64,000 bases of DNA from Flavobacterium psychrophilum (GCA_945860385.1 CAMAQD010000012.1:50652-114651), one strand, 5' to 3'. Positions 53,938 through 63,691 are shown, counted from the stretch's first letter. Notes: generated by a model from the letters alone, not told the origin. Translations and numbers: made by a program.

Positions 53938-55500
53938 ATGGACATTTTAACAATAATTATTGCAGCAATTGCTGGTATTGCGGGAGGTTTTGGTATCGCC
54001 AAAACAATAGAAAAAAGTAACATTTCGAATTTGATAAAAAACGCAAAAAAAGAAGCCGCTTCCATTTTGAAAGATGCTAATCTTGAAGCCGAAAATATCA
54101 AAAAAGATAAAATTCTTCAAGCAAAAGAGAAATTTATCGAATTGAAATCAGAACACGAACAAGTAATACTTTCTCGCGATCAGAAGATGGCAGAAGTCGA
54201 AAAAAGAATTCGTGATAAAGAATCTCAAGTTTCGAATGAATTGTCTAAAGCCAAAAAAGTTAATGACGATTTCGAAGCAAAAACAATAGAGTACAACGCT
54301 AAAATCGAAATTTTAGACAAAAAACAATCAGAAGTTGACAAGTTACATAAAAGCCATCTTCAACAACTTGAAGTTATTGCTGGATTGTCTACTGAAGATG
54401 CCAAAAATCAATTGATTGAAGGATTAAGAGCTGAAGCCAAAACGCAAGCAATGTCGCATATTCAAGATACTATTGAAGAGGCGAAACTTACTGCTCAACA
54501 AGAGGCCAAAAAAATCATCATCAACACCATTCAAAGAGTTGGAACAGAAGAAGCGGTAGAAAATTGCGTATCAGTTTTCAACATCGAGTCGGATGATGTA
54601 AAAGGCAGAATCATTGGTCGTGAAGGAAGAAACATCAGAGCGATTGAAGCTGCAACCGGAGTTGAAATCATCGTGGATGACACACCAGAAGCCATCATTC
54701 TTTCTTGTTTTGATCCAGTTCGTAGAGAAATTGCACGTTTGGCTTTGCATAAATTAGTAACCGACGGAAGAATTCACCCAGCTCGTATCGAAGAAGTAGT
54801 GGCCAAAACTACCAAACAAATTGACGATGAAATTATTGAAGTGGGTAAACGTACCGTTATCGATTTAGGAATTCATGGTTTACATCCTGAATTGATTAAA
54901 GTGGTGGGCCGAATGAAATACCGTTCTTCTTATGGACAAAATTTATTGCAACACTCTCGTGAGGTTTCTAAACTTTGCGGAATTATGGCAGCCGAATTAG
55001 GATTGAACGTAAAACTGGCTAAAAGAGCCGGTTTATTACACGATATTGGTAAAGTTCCCGATGCCGAAAGTGATTTACCACACGCTTTATTAGGAATGCA
55101 ATGGGCCGAGAAATATGGTGAAAAAGAAGAGGTTTGTAACGCTATCGGAGCGCACCACGATGAAATCGAAATGAAATCATTATTATCTCCAATCATTCAG
55201 GTTTGTGATGCGATTTCAGGAGCAAGACCAGGAGCGAGAAGACAAGTTTTGGATTCTTACATTCAACGTTTGAAAGACTTAGAAGAAGTAGCTTATGGAT
55301 TTGGTGGAGTGAAAAATGCGTATGCGATTCAGGCCGGTAGAGAACTTCGAGTTATTGTAGAAAGCGAAAAAGTTTCTGATGAAAATGCAGCCACTTTATC
55401 TTTTGAAATTTCACAAAAAATTCAAACTGAAATGACCTATCCAGGCCAAGTAAAAGTAACTGTGATAAGAGAAACCAGAGCAGTTAATATCGCTAAATAG
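53938..55500 (+). CDS. rny: Ribonuclease Y
   Basis: The 520-residue endoribonuclease has an N-terminal membrane anchor ([20 protein letters not shown]), a long coiled coil to about residue 170, and a KH domain with [31 protein letters not shown]. The HD domain has [14 protein letters not shown] and AHHDEIE. It starts mRNA decay at the membrane in bacteria without RNase E-like turnover. It begins 20 bp after the 6S RNA terminator. A bidirectional hairpin separates it from xerD. Confidence 0.97.
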   Translation: MDILTIIIAAIAGIAGGFGIAKTIEKSNISNLIKNAKKEAASILKDANLEAENIKKDKILQAKEKFIELKSEHEQVILSRDQKMAEVEKRIRDKESQVSNELSKAKKVNDDFEAKTIEYNAKIEILDKKQSEVDKLHKSHLQQLEVIAGLSTEDAKNQLIEGLRAEAKTQAMSHIQDTIEEAKLTAQQEAKKIIINTIQRVGTEEAVENCVSVFNIESDDVKGRIIGREGRNIRAIEAATGVEIIVDDTPEAIILSCFDPVRREIARLALHKLVTDGRIHPARIEEVVAKTTKQIDDEIIEVGKRTVIDLGIHGLHPELIKVVGRMKYRSSYGQNLLQHSREVSKLCGIMAAELGLNVKLAKRAGLLHDIGKVPDAESDLPHALLGMQWAEKYGEKEEVCNAIGAHHDEIEMKSLLSPIIQVCDAISGARPGARRQVLDSYIQRLKDLEEVAYGFGGVKNAYAIQAGRELRVIVESEKVSDENAATLSFEISQKIQTEMTYPGQVKVTVIRETRAVNIAK

Positions 55501-55522
55501 TCTTAAAATATTCAAATTTTTT

Positions 55523-55566
55523 AAATTCCAAATTCCACTAATTTATAGTTGGGATTTGGAATTTTT
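55523..55566. terminator. Bidirectional terminator between rny and xerD
   Basis: AAATTCCAAATTCC (55523-55536) pairs with GGGATTTGGAATTT (55551-55564) with one G-T pair and a 14-base loop. A T run follows on the plus strand and T-rich DNA on the minus strand. Confidence 0.8.
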
Positions 55567-55582
55567 TATTGGAATTGCACGA

Positions 55583-56479
55583 CTATCTTCTCGGATGAAA
55601 ATTATTAATTACCTCAGTTAAAAATCGTCTATCCAGATGCACATAGATTTCTGTAGTAGTTATCGATTCGTGTCCTAACATTAGCTGAATCGACCGCAAA
55701 TCAGCACCATTTTCAAGAAGATGCGTGGCAAACGAATGACGTAAAGTATGCGGACTAATATTTTTATTTAAATTGATTTTGGCTGCCAAATCTTTGATTA
55801 TCGTAAAAATCATCGCTCTGGTCAGCTGGCTTCCTCTCCTATTTAAGAACAACGTATCTTCCTGACCTTTCTTTATATTCAAATCGGTTCTTTTGAAGTC
55901 TCTATAAATTTGGATGTATTTTTGGGTCAAATTCCCGATAGGAACAAAACGCTGCTTGTTCCCTTTTCCCGTAATTTTTATGAATCCTTCATCGAAAAAT
56001 AAATCGGAAATTTTCAGGGAAACTAATTCCGAAACTCGGAGTCCACAACCATAAAGCGTTTCTAACATGGCTCGATTTCGTTCGCCTTCATTGGAACTCA
56101 AATCGATTGCCGAGATCAAAGCATCAATTTCCTCAACCGATAAAGTATCGGGAAGTTTTCGCCCTGTTTTAGGAGTTTCTATCAATTCCATTGGATTGTC
56201 TTGGCGATAATCTTCGAATATTAAATAGCTAAAGAAACTTTTTAATCCCGAAATTATTCTGGCTTGCGATCGAGGATTCACCTCCTTTGAAACACTATAA
56301 ATAAATTGCTGAATGGTCTCTTCACTAATCTTAATCGGTGAAACAGCAATAGAATTTTCATCCAAAAAAAGACATAAACGTTCGATATCAAAAGAATAAT
56401 TGTCGATGGTATTTTTCGACAATCCTCTTTCAATCCTTAAATAAGATTGATAACTTTTGATATCCGTTTTCCAATTCAT
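55583..56479 (-). CDS. xerD: Tyrosine recombinase XerD
   Basis: The 298-residue protein has the SAM-like N-terminal core-binding domain (YLRIERGLSKNTIDNYSFDIERL). The catalytic domain has Arg in LYGCGLRVSELVSL, Lys in TGKGNKQRFVPI, HTLRHSFATHLLENGADL, LGHESITTTEIYVH and the nucleophile Tyr in this last motif. It resolves chromosome dimers with XerC at dif. ATG 56479 (MNWKTDIKSYQ) is chosen over an upstream in-frame start, as it gives the standard N-terminus. Its neighbours and conserved sequence argue for a housekeeping enzyme rather than a phage integrase. Confidence 0.95.
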   Translation of the reverse strand: MNWKTDIKSYQSYLRIERGLSKNTIDNYSFDIERLCLFLDENSIAVSPIKISEETIQQFIYSVSKEVNPRSQARIISGLKSFFSYLIFEDYRQDNPMELIETPKTGRKLPDTLSVEEIDALISAIDLSSNEGERNRAMLETLYGCGLRVSELVSLKISDLFFDEGFIKITGKGNKQRFVPIGNLTQKYIQIYRDFKRTDLNIKKGQEDTLFLNRRGSQLTRAMIFTIIKDLAAKINLNKNISPHTLRHSFATHLLENGADLRSIQLMLGHESITTTEIYVHLDRRFLTEVINNFHPRR

Positions 56480-56510
56480 TATACAAAGAAAGGCTATTTT
56501 TTTACATAAA

Positions 56511-56535
56511 AAAACCACGCGAATGGCGTGGTTTT
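56511..56535 (-). terminator. Terminator of outer-membrane gene A
   Basis: AAAACCACGC and GCGTGGTTTT form a perfect 10-bp stem with a 5-base loop, then a T run on the minus strand. It is nearly identical to the hairpin at 57332-57356. Confidence 0.9.
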
Positions 56536-56556
56536 AAATATTTAAATTCTAAAAAA

Positions 56557-57174
56557 TTAGAATTTGTAACCTACAGAAAGAGAAAACACACTATTTTTAA
56601 TCTCAGAATTATCTCCAGATTCTGTTTTCATAACATTTGTTAAGCCAAAATTATAACGGATTCCAGCAGAAATTTTCTTTGTAATATCATACCCAGCTCC
56701 TAAATTTAATCCAAAATCAACTGATTCAAAAAGGTCTTTAGCATCTTGTGTAACAGATTGTCCTATAACATCAGTTTTCAATTTTGAATCAACCATAAAG
56801 CCAATCTGTGGCCCTGCTTCTAAACTAAATTTTTCTGTTGCATAATATTTAAACATTACTGGAATGTTGATATAAGACAATAAGAAAGTGTTTTCTGTAT
56901 CATAATTAGAGCCATTAGTATTAACCAACAAATTGAATTTACTTCCTTGTGTTGAATACAATAACTCAGGTTGAATAGAAAATTTCTCAGAAATTTTGAT
57001 GTCAGCAAAACCACCAACATGAAAGCCTATTATTGCCGAAGGGCTTGGGGCGCCATCTCCAGAATAATTCTGATTGGCGACATTTAATCCTCCTTTGATA
57101 CCAAATTCAGCTTTTTGCGCATAAGTAAAACTTACTGCAAGAACGAATAACGAAGACAAAATAATTTTTTTCAT
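56557..57174 (-). CDS. Outer-membrane beta-barrel porin family protein (paralogue A)
   Basis: The 205-residue protein has a signal peptide (KKIILSSLFVLAVSFTYAQ). The barrel has GIKGGLNVANQNYSG, FSIQPELLYSTQGSKFN, YINIPVMFKYYATEKFSLEAGPQIGF and VFSLSVGYKF at the end. These segments recur in the genes at 58099 and 60076, so the three are paralogues (PF13568-like). A TAATTTTG minus-7 element is at 57217-57224. Function is unknown; such proteins are small outer-membrane proteins of Bacteroidota. Confidence 0.9.
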   Translation of the reverse strand: MKKIILSSLFVLAVSFTYAQKAEFGIKGGLNVANQNYSGDGAPSPSAIIGFHVGGFADIKISEKFSIQPELLYSTQGSKFNLLVNTNGSNYDTENTFLLSYINIPVMFKYYATEKFSLEAGPQIGFMVDSKLKTDVIGQSVTQDAKDLFESVDFGLNLGAGYDITKKISAGIRYNFGLTNVMKTESGDNSEIKNSVFSLSVGYKF

Positions 57175-57216
57175 TTTTGTTTAATTTGTTAATTGTATTT
57201 TTTATTAAATACAGCT

Positions 57217-57224
57217 CAAAATTA
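57217..57224 (-). promoter_or_regulatory. Minus-7 element of outer-membrane gene A
   Basis: The minus strand reads TAATTTTG, a TAnnTTTG match, 43 bp before the ATG at 57174. Confidence 0.55.
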
Positions 57225-57331
57225 AACTATTTTCTTACGAAAAAAAATCAAAAAATCAGGAAATTTTAGTGCTAATTAAAATTGTTATTTAGTCTAATTA
57301 TAAGGTAAAAAAAATCAACTTTAGGTAAAAA

Positions 57332-57356
57332 AAAACCACGCGAATTGCGTGGTTTT
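57332..57356 (-). terminator. Terminator of outer-membrane gene B
   Basis: AAAACCACGC and GCGTGGTTTT make the same 10-bp stem as at 56511, with a GAATT loop in place of GAATG. Confidence 0.9.
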
Positions 57357-57377
57357 ATATTCGATTTAGAGAAAATA

Positions 57378-57971
57378 TTATTTACCCCATTTTCCTCCAC
57401 CTACGAAAAATCCGATATGAATTCCTAAATAGGCATTTTTTGCAGTTCCAATAACATTACCATTCAAATCTTCTAAATCTGAATCTGGAAGGACATTATA
57501 TTCTACACCCATTCTAAACCCTGCCCATTCAAAACCAGCACGGATTAATCCGCCCATTACTCCTGAAACTGCGGGGGTTATTTCGGTAGACTCAGAGGTA
57601 TCATCAACTTTAACATTTGCAAGAGAATAATAGCCAAAACCAGCACCAACATAGGGAGCAAATGAACTTCCTGACCCTGATTTATGAAAATAATAGTCAT
57701 AAGTTCCCACTACTGAACCATTAGCCGATACTTCTGCACTTGTTGTAGTAGTAGTCTGAATATCTTTTGCAATACCAGCACCACCCAATCGTAATCCAAC
57801 ATTCATATTGTCAGTAATATTATATTTTGGTTCTATTGATAACATTCCACCACCGCCACCGCCAGTTGGAACAAAGCCCAAATCTAAACCAACTCTAAAC
57901 TTTCCTTCTTCTTGTGAATACCCATTGGTAAAAACAAAGGCTAAAAGCACTACTAAAATAACTTTTTTCAT
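57378..57971 (-). CDS. Outer-membrane beta-barrel protein B
   Basis: The 197-residue protein has a signal peptide (KKVILVVLLAFVFTNGYSQ) and barrel strands such as KFRVGLDLGFVPTGGGGG, MNVGLRLGGAGIAK, FAPYVGAGFGYYSLANVK and FRMGVEYNVLP. It ends GIHIGFFVGGGKWGK. It is OmpW/OmpX-like in size but not closely similar to the paralogues A, C and E. A glycine run is near the N-terminus. It has its own hairpin terminator, which nearly equals that of gene A. Confidence 0.87.
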   Translation of the reverse strand: MKKVILVVLLAFVFTNGYSQEEGKFRVGLDLGFVPTGGGGGGMLSIEPKYNITDNMNVGLRLGGAGIAKDIQTTTTTSAEVSANGSVVGTYDYYFHKSGSGSSFAPYVGAGFGYYSLANVKVDDTSESTEITPAVSGVMGGLIRAGFEWAGFRMGVEYNVLPDSDLEDLNGNVIGTAKNAYLGIHIGFFVGGGKWGK

Positions 57972-58053
57972 AATTTGCTAATTTAAATTAATAATCTATT
58001 TACTATGTAAATGTACAAAATAATAAATTGCTGCAAAATATTTATATAAAAAA

Positions 58054-58078
58054 AAGCCTTTCACAAGGAAAGGCTTTA
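58054..58078 (-). terminator. Terminator of outer-membrane gene C
   Basis: AAAGCCTTTC and GAAAGGCTTT form a perfect 10-bp stem with a 5-base loop, followed on the minus strand by a long T run. Confidence 0.9.
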
Positions 58079-58098
58079 TATATAATTTTCTACAAAAA

Positions 58099-58686
58099 TT
58101 AGAACTTATAACCAACAGAAATAGAAAATACGCTATTTTTAACATCAGTATTATCTGCTTTTGCAGCATTAGCTAATCCCAAATTATATCTTAATCCAGC
58201 AGATAAATTTTCAGTAAAATCATATCCAGCACCAAAATTCAATCCGAAATCAACAGATTCAACTTCATCTTTAACGTCAACTGATAGAGATTCTCCTGCG
58301 GCTTTCATTTCAGCTTTTGCACTCATTAAAAATCCTATCTGAGGACCAGCTTCTAAACTAAATGATTTAGCAACATAATATTTAGCCATAATTGGAATAT
58401 TGATATATCCTAATTTAGTAGTGCCTTCAACTTCAAATCCCTCTTCACTATAACTTTCTTTACCACCTTGAGCAGAATACATTAATTCTGGTTGAATTGC
58501 AAATTTCTCTGAAATTTTAAATTCAGCAAAACCACCAATTTGAAAACCTACTAAAGATGAAGGATTATCAACATCTCCAGTTAACGACGCAATGTTTAAT
58601 GCAACTTTAGCGCCAAATTTTGTCTCTTGTGCATTAGCAAAGCTAAATGCAAAAACTACCATAGCAGTAAAAATGATCTTTTTCAT
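58099..58686 (-). CDS. Outer-membrane beta-barrel porin family protein (paralogue C)
   Basis: The 195-residue protein has a signal peptide (KKIIFTAMVVFAFSFANAQ). Its barrel has FGAKVALNIASLTGD, FAIQPELMYSAQGGKES, LGYINIPIMAKYYVAKSFSLEAGPQIGFL, SVDFGLNFGAGYDFTENLSAGLRYNLGL and VFSISVGYKF. These are very close to gene A, which shows a recent duplication. The two genes are separated by gene B, which is of a different type. Confidence 0.9.
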   Translation of the reverse strand: MKKIIFTAMVVFAFSFANAQETKFGAKVALNIASLTGDVDNPSSLVGFQIGGFAEFKISEKFAIQPELMYSAQGGKESYSEEGFEVEGTTKLGYINIPIMAKYYVAKSFSLEAGPQIGFLMSAKAEMKAAGESLSVDVKDEVESVDFGLNFGAGYDFTENLSAGLRYNLGLANAAKADNTDVKNSVFSISVGYKF

Positions 58687-59173
58687 TTTGTTTTGTTTAT
58701 TTGGTTAATAATGAAGTAAATTTAAAACTATTTTTCGGATTAAAAAAAATGACGATAAAGAATTTTATACGGTTACTAACATAGTTGTTAACCTTTTTTG
58801 AAGAATATGTATTTTTTACTATATAATTTTATCATATTATATATTTAATCATTTTATTCTTTCAAACTAAATTTATAGCAAAATTGGCTAATTTTAGTGC
58901 CTAACAAAATAAATAAAAGTTAAAAAAAACCATTTTACTAAATAAAATATTTGCGTTTTCATAGTAATTATTGGTTTATCAAAATATCTTGACCGATGAA
59001 TTGGAACATAGTAAAAACTGCTATATTAGAAAAAATTGTTGTTTTAAAACCTTTAAAATATTTTGAGTATTTCCTTTAATTTTAAATTGGTCGAACAACT
59101 AAGAAATAAAGTTTTCATCTTTTACCTTAGTTTTAGCCTATTTACCAATCAGCATACAAACATTTTTGGACAT
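58687..59173. other. Gene-free AT-rich region
   Basis: No ORF or clear RNA is seen in these 487 bp. TAAATTTA on the minus strand at 58717-58724 may be a weak minus-7 element of gene C. Confidence 0.5.
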
Positions 59174-59200
59174 AAAAAAACCACCCTTTCGGATGGTTTT
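59174..59200 (-). terminator. Terminator of outer-membrane gene D
   Basis: AAAACCACCC and GGATGGTTTT pair with one G-T pair and a 4-base loop, with a T run after the stem on the minus strand. Confidence 0.85.
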
Positions 59201-59223
59201 AAATAATCTCTAGTTAAGTTAAA

Positions 59224-59811
59224 TTACCATTTATACAACAATCCGAATTGTGGTGTGGCAAAAATGTTGTTAAACAAGTTAACATTTACATTCAAATCAC
59301 TAGAATTAGATCCACTTTCAGGATTCACATTATTATAACTTAATATATTAGCCAATTCAAATGTTGCAGCCCAATGAGAAGTAAAGAAATAGTTCATACC
59401 TAAATCGATATTCGCATTCATAGCATTATTAGTATTCTTATTACCATTGTTAATCTCCGTTGACACAGAAGAATATCCTAATCCAATTTCACCATAAGCA
59501 TTAAAACTTTTGCTAGCACCTAATGACAGGAAATAATAGCGAGCGAATGCACCAATTCCGAAAGTATTAGTTTTTACATTACCATTGTCTTGACCTGCAA
59601 GAGCTAAAAAACCACCCACAGCCCATTTATTATCAACCATATAACCCACTTTTGGCGTAAGAGCCCAACTATCTTCAACATCTCCTGAACGGAAACTAAA
59701 AGCACCTTCTACAAATTTATCTCCTTTTGAGAAACCATTGCCTGGAACATCTTGTGCGTTTGCAACACCAAATGCAAAAATCGCAACTACTGATAAAATA
59801 ATTTTTTTCAT
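59224..59811 (-). CDS. Outer-membrane beta-barrel protein D
   Basis: The 195-residue protein has a signal peptide (KKIILSVVAIFAFGVANAQ). Strands include FVEGAFSFRSGDVEDSWALTPKVGYMVDNKWAVGGFLALAG, GIGAFARYYFLSLG and NANIDLGMNYFFTSHWAATFEL. It ends FATPQFGLLYKW with a terminal aromatic residue. It fits the general eight-strand OMP family but is not a close paralogue of A, C and E. A TAAATTTG minus-7 element is at 59839-59846. Confidence 0.87.
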   Translation of the reverse strand: MKKIILSVVAIFAFGVANAQDVPGNGFSKGDKFVEGAFSFRSGDVEDSWALTPKVGYMVDNKWAVGGFLALAGQDNGNVKTNTFGIGAFARYYFLSLGASKSFNAYGEIGLGYSSVSTEINNGNKNTNNAMNANIDLGMNYFFTSHWAATFELANILSYNNVNPESGSNSSDLNVNVNLFNNIFATPQFGLLYKW

Positions 59812-59838
59812 TTCTATTTTTATTTAAAGTTAGTATTA

Positions 59839-59846
59839 CAAATTTA
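59839..59846 (-). promoter_or_regulatory. Minus-7 element of outer-membrane gene D
   Basis: The minus strand reads TAAATTTG, an exact TAnnTTTG match, 28 bp before the ATG at 59811. Confidence 0.6.
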
Positions 59847-60075
59847 AAAAATAAAAAAAGCAAGTAATGAACATTATTTTACGGTTATTAACAGAGTTGT
59901 CAACAGGTTTTTTAACAATTACTCATTTTTCAGTGTTGTTTTTTGCCATATTCTGTATTTACAACATAAATGCATCTCCTAAATTCAGACCATAAAATGC
60001 GTTTAAGAAACAAGTACAATAAATATACAGTTATGGAGTTTTTACAATATCCTTAAACTAATAAATTTAAAAAAT

Positions 60076-60618
60076 ATGAAAAACACCTTTTTAGTTTCCG
60101 CTTTACTTTTCATCTTTTCTTTTAGCGCTCAAGGTCAGCTATTGCAAATTGGCGCGAAAGCTGGATTAAATTATGCTAATTTTTCAGGTACTGATTTACA
60201 AACAGACGCCATAACGAGTTATCACGCTGGATTAATTGCAGAGATCAAACTTCTCGACAAATTTGCAATACAGCCAGAGTTGTTATACACTACTCAAGGA
60301 GCAACCTACAACACCGTTTTAGGAGATTTCAAAAATGAATTGGGATATATCGCTATACCAGTTTTAGCAAAAATATATTTAAGCAAATCATTTAGCCTAG
60401 AATTAGGTCCTCAAGCTTCCTTTTTATTGAGCGAAAAAAATGATTTTGATGTTAACGATGCCAATACATTTGACTTTGCTGTTGATGCTGGTTTGAGTTT
60501 TAAAATTACTAAAAACATCTTTGTGCAAGGGAGGTATGTTTTAGGATTAACTGAAGTATCATCCAATGCAGATGCAAAAAACTCGGTATTACAATTTTCA
60601 GCAGGACTTATGTTTTAG
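60076..60618 (+). CDS. Outer-membrane beta-barrel porin family protein (paralogue E)
   Basis: The 180-residue protein has a signal peptide (NTFLVSALLFIFSFSAQGQ). IGAKAGLNYANFSGTD, FAIQPELLYTTQGATYN, LGYIAIPVLAKIYLSKSFSLELGPQASFLLS and VLQFSAGLMF match the segments of genes A and C. It is the only one of the five genes on the plus strand, divergent from gene D with 264 bp between them. A terminator hairpin follows. Confidence 0.9.
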   Translation: MKNTFLVSALLFIFSFSAQGQLLQIGAKAGLNYANFSGTDLQTDAITSYHAGLIAEIKLLDKFAIQPELLYTTQGATYNTVLGDFKNELGYIAIPVLAKIYLSKSFSLELGPQASFLLSEKNDFDVNDANTFDFAVDAGLSFKITKNIFVQGRYVLGLTEVSSNADAKNSVLQFSAGLMF

Positions 60619-60641
60619 AAATTAAAAACAATTAATGCATC

Positions 60642-60674
60642 AAAACCGTTCTTAATTCGAACGGTTTTTTTATT
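60642..60674 (+). terminator. Terminator of outer-membrane gene E
   Basis: AAAACCGTTC and GAACGGTTTT form a perfect 10-bp stem with a 7-base loop, followed by T. It ends about 20 bp before aroQ. Confidence 0.9.
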
Positions 60675-60692
60675 TTTACAAAAACATTAAAA

Positions 60693-61106
60693 ATGAAAAT
60701 TTGCATCATCAACGGACCAAACCTCAACTTGTTAGGAAAACGCGAACCCGAAATTTATGGTTCACAGACTTTTGAAGAATATCTTGAAATCTTGAAAAGT
60801 AAATTTCCAACAGTAGAATTGACTTATTTTCAGAGCAATATCGAAGGCGAATTGATTGGCAAAATTCAGGAATTTGGTTTTTCATATGATGGGATTATTC
60901 TCAATGCTGGTGCATATACTCATACTTCAATTGGCATTGGCGACGCCATAAAATCTATAACAACTCCAGTGGTTGAAGTGCATATTTCGAACACTTTTTC
61001 AAGAGAAAGTTTCCGCCATCAATCGTATATTTCAGGAAATGCTAAAGGCGTGATTCTAGGTTTTGGAATGAAAAGCTACGACTTGGCGATATTATCTTTT
61101 TTGTAG
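60693..61106 (+). CDS. aroQ: Type II 3-dehydroquinate dehydratase AroQ
   Basis: This 137-residue protein has the full type II signature. ICIINGPNLNLLGKREPEIYGSQT carries the catalytic Arg17/Tyr22 loop. FQSNIEGELIGKIQE, GIILNAGAYTHTSIGIGDAI and VVEVHISNTFSRESFRHQSY follow with the substrate Asn, His and Ser residues. It dehydrates 3-dehydroquinate in the shikimate pathway. From memory, aroQ often lies next to xerD in related flavobacteria; here five outer-membrane genes are in between. Confidence 0.96.
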   Translation: MKICIINGPNLNLLGKREPEIYGSQTFEEYLEILKSKFPTVELTYFQSNIEGELIGKIQEFGFSYDGIILNAGAYTHTSIGIGDAIKSITTPVVEVHISNTFSRESFRHQSYISGNAKGVILGFGMKSYDLAILSFL

Positions 61107-61152
61107 TTCTGATAAATTCTTTATAATCTCTTTAGCATTTAAATAACAAAAT

Positions 61153-61187
61153 TTTGTGATTGTAATGAAGTCCTACTTGTATATTTG
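61153..61187 (+). promoter_or_regulatory. Promoter of the DUF5686 gene, TTTG-N23-TATATTTG
   Basis: TTTG at 61153-61156 and TATATTTG at 61180-61187 are 23 bp apart, at the upper limit of the Bacteroidota consensus. The ATG follows 17 bp later. Confidence 0.65.
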
Positions 61188-61204
61188 TAGGAAAAAATTA
61201 CTGT

Positions 61205-63691
61205 ATGAAAAAATTCTACTTGCTCCTATTTCTTTTAATTTTTGTTTTTTCGAATGCACAAATTAGAGGAACTATTACTGACAACAAAGGAATTCCGCTT
61301 TCGCTAGTGACTGTCTTAGAAGAGAATACTTATAACGGAACTTCCTCGAACGAGCAGGGAAATTACGAATTGAACATCAAAAAAACGGGGAAACACACTA
61401 TTGTTTTTCAATCGTTGGGATTCAAAACCCAGAAAAAAACGCTCACGATAGATAAATTTCCGTACACCCAAAACATACAATTAGTCGAAGAAAATTTATC
61501 ACTTTCTGAAGTAATAATCAACTCTAAAGACAATCCAGCCAACGCCGTAATCCGGCAAGCTATTGCCAGCAAAAAAGAAAATTCCGAAAAAACAGCTCGT
61601 TTCAAAGCTGATTTTTATTCCCGTGGCATTTTTAAAGTCAAAGATTTACCCAAAAAAATAATGGGGCAAAAAATCGGTGATTTGGACGGTGCAGTCGATT
61701 CAACAGGAACTGGAATCATCTATCTATCAGAAACAGTATCAAAAATTATTTTCGAAAAACCGGATAATTTAAAGGAGCGAATCATTGCTTCAAAAGTAAG
61801 TGGAGACAACAAAGGCTTCAGCTATAACACCGCACGTTCCACGATTTATGATTTTTATGACAATACCTTAGATTTTAATAGCAAAATAATTTCACCCATT
61901 GCCGACAATGCCTTCAATTATTACAAATACAAATTAGAAGGCACTTTTCAAGACGAAAACAACCTGATGATCAACAAAATAAAAGTTATTGCAAAGCGAG
62001 ATGCCGAACCCGTTTTTGAAGGCTACATTTATATCGTCGAAGATTCTTGGGCAATTTACGCGGTGGATTTGGACATAAAAGGCTATCGAATGCACCAGGA
62101 GTTTGTGGACGTAATGAATTTAAAACAGAATTTCAGTTACAACAAAAACAATAAAATTTGGGCCAAAACCACCCAAAGTCTTGAATTCTCAGCAGGTATT
62201 TTTGGAATAAAATTCAACGGAAAATTCTCTTATGTTTACAGTAATTATGAATTCGAAAAAGCATTTGCCAAAAAAACATTTACCAATGAAATTGTAAGTT
62301 TTGAAGACAATTCCAATAAAAAAGACACGATGTTTTGGAATAAAATCAGACCTATTCCCCTTACCCTCGAAGAGAATACCGATTACATAAAAAAAGACAG
62401 TGTTCACACGGTTCGAAATTCAAAAAAGTACTTGGATTCTATTGACAAGAAGGGAAATAAATTCAAATTTCTCAGTCCAATTACTGGTTATTCCTGGAAA
62501 AACAGCAGCCAAAAAAAATCATTTCGATATGATGGTTTGCTTAATTTATCTTCACTGAGTTTCAACACCGTTCAGGGTTGGAATTTAGATTCTGGATTTT
62601 CTTTTCGGAATTGGGCAGCCGAAGAAGAAAAAGGAAAATCGACTTCCATAAGCACCAAGTTCAATTATGGTTTTTCTGATGATAGATTACGAGTTACAGC
62701 AGATTATTACCATCGATTCAACAATCAGAATTATGCAACACTTACCGTTTTTGGCGGCAGCAAAGTCAATCAATTCAATCTTGAAGAGCCCATAACAAGT
62801 TTCATAAACACAGTAAGTACCTTATTTTTTAAAGACAATTATATGAAATTGTACAACAAAGAATTTGCTGGAGCTACTTATGGACAAGACGTGGGAAATA
62901 ATTTTTATTTGAAAGGAACCTTAGAATACCAGCAACGAAAACCTCTGTTTAACACCACCGATTATACGTTTATCAAAAGTGATGATGTTTACAGTTCCAA
63001 TAATCCATTGTTGCCAGACGACAATTTGAGTCCTGCATTCGAACAACATCATCTTACGAAAGCTTCTGTTTTTGCAAAAATAAATTTTGGAAACAAATAC
63101 ATTTCGAGACCTGACGGAAGATTAAATATCCGAAACTACGACTACCCCACTTTGACTTTTGGTTACGAAAACGCCTTTGCATCCAATGAAAAAAAATACG
63201 AATACCAATTGATTACGAGTCAAGTTAGATATGATTTTGATGCGGGAAACAAAGGAACTTTAGGCATAAACTTGAAAGCTGGAACTTTCATTCACGGAGA
63301 CAACATCTCGTTTGTAGATTACAAACATTTCAACGGAAACAGAACCCACGTGGGAACAAGCGCGCGTTATTTGAACGTTTTTAACCTATTGCCTTATTAT
63401 TCGAACAGCACAAATAAATCCTATTTCGAGGCTCATTTGGAGCACAACGATAAAGGCTATATTATGAATAAAATTCCTTTATTGAATAAATTAAATTCGA
63501 CTTTGGTTTTAGGATTTCACGCTCTTGCTGTTCCTGACAAGAAGCCATACACAGAATATACGGTTGGATTGGACAATCTAGGTTTTGGAAAATTGAAAGT
63601 ATTTCGCTTTGATTATGTGCATTCTTGCCAAAACGGAATTCAAGAAAATGGCGTTGTATTTGGTCTGAAAATTTTGAATGTTTTGGAATAG
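61205..63691 (+). CDS. DUF5686 outer-membrane protein with carboxypeptidase-like regulatory domain
   Basis: The 828-residue protein has a signal peptide (KKFYLLLFLLIFVFSNAQ). A CarboxypepD_reg-like domain follows (IRGTITDNKGIPLSLVTVLEENTYNGTSSNEQGNYEL), then the DUF5686 region with NPANAVIRQAIASKKENSEK and FYSRGIFKVKDLPKKI. A large C-terminal beta-barrel-like part ends in GLKILNVLE. There is no plug domain, so it is not a normal TonB receptor. The family is common in Bacteroidota and its function is not known to me. It has its own promoter. Confidence 0.9.
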   Translation: MKKFYLLLFLLIFVFSNAQIRGTITDNKGIPLSLVTVLEENTYNGTSSNEQGNYELNIKKTGKHTIVFQSLGFKTQKKTLTIDKFPYTQNIQLVEENLSLSEVIINSKDNPANAVIRQAIASKKENSEKTARFKADFYSRGIFKVKDLPKKIMGQKIGDLDGAVDSTGTGIIYLSETVSKIIFEKPDNLKERIIASKVSGDNKGFSYNTARSTIYDFYDNTLDFNSKIISPIADNAFNYYKYKLEGTFQDENNLMINKIKVIAKRDAEPVFEGYIYIVEDSWAIYAVDLDIKGYRMHQEFVDVMNLKQNFSYNKNNKIWAKTTQSLEFSAGIFGIKFNGKFSYVYSNYEFEKAFAKKTFTNEIVSFEDNSNKKDTMFWNKIRPIPLTLEENTDYIKKDSVHTVRNSKKYLDSIDKKGNKFKFLSPITGYSWKNSSQKKSFRYDGLLNLSSLSFNTVQGWNLDSGFSFRNWAAEEEKGKSTSISTKFNYGFSDDRLRVTADYYHRFNNQNYATLTVFGGSKVNQFNLEEPITSFINTVSTLFFKDNYMKLYNKEFAGATYGQDVGNNFYLKGTLEYQQRKPLFNTTDYTFIKSDDVYSSNNPLLPDDNLSPAFEQHHLTKASVFAKINFGNKYISRPDGRLNIRNYDYPTLTFGYENAFASNEKKYEYQLITSQVRYDFDAGNKGTLGINLKAGTFIHGDNISFVDYKHFNGNRTHVGTSARYLNVFNLLPYYSNSTNKSYFEAHLEHNDKGYIMNKIPLLNKLNSTLVLGFHALAVPDKKPYTEYTVGLDNLGFGKLKVFRFDYVHSCQNGIQENGVVFGLKILNVLE

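Noticed and set aside
55583..56479. XerD as a phage or island integrase
   Set aside because: Its sequence and position beside rny fit the housekeeping recombinase. No att-like repeats, tRNA target or phage genes are present.
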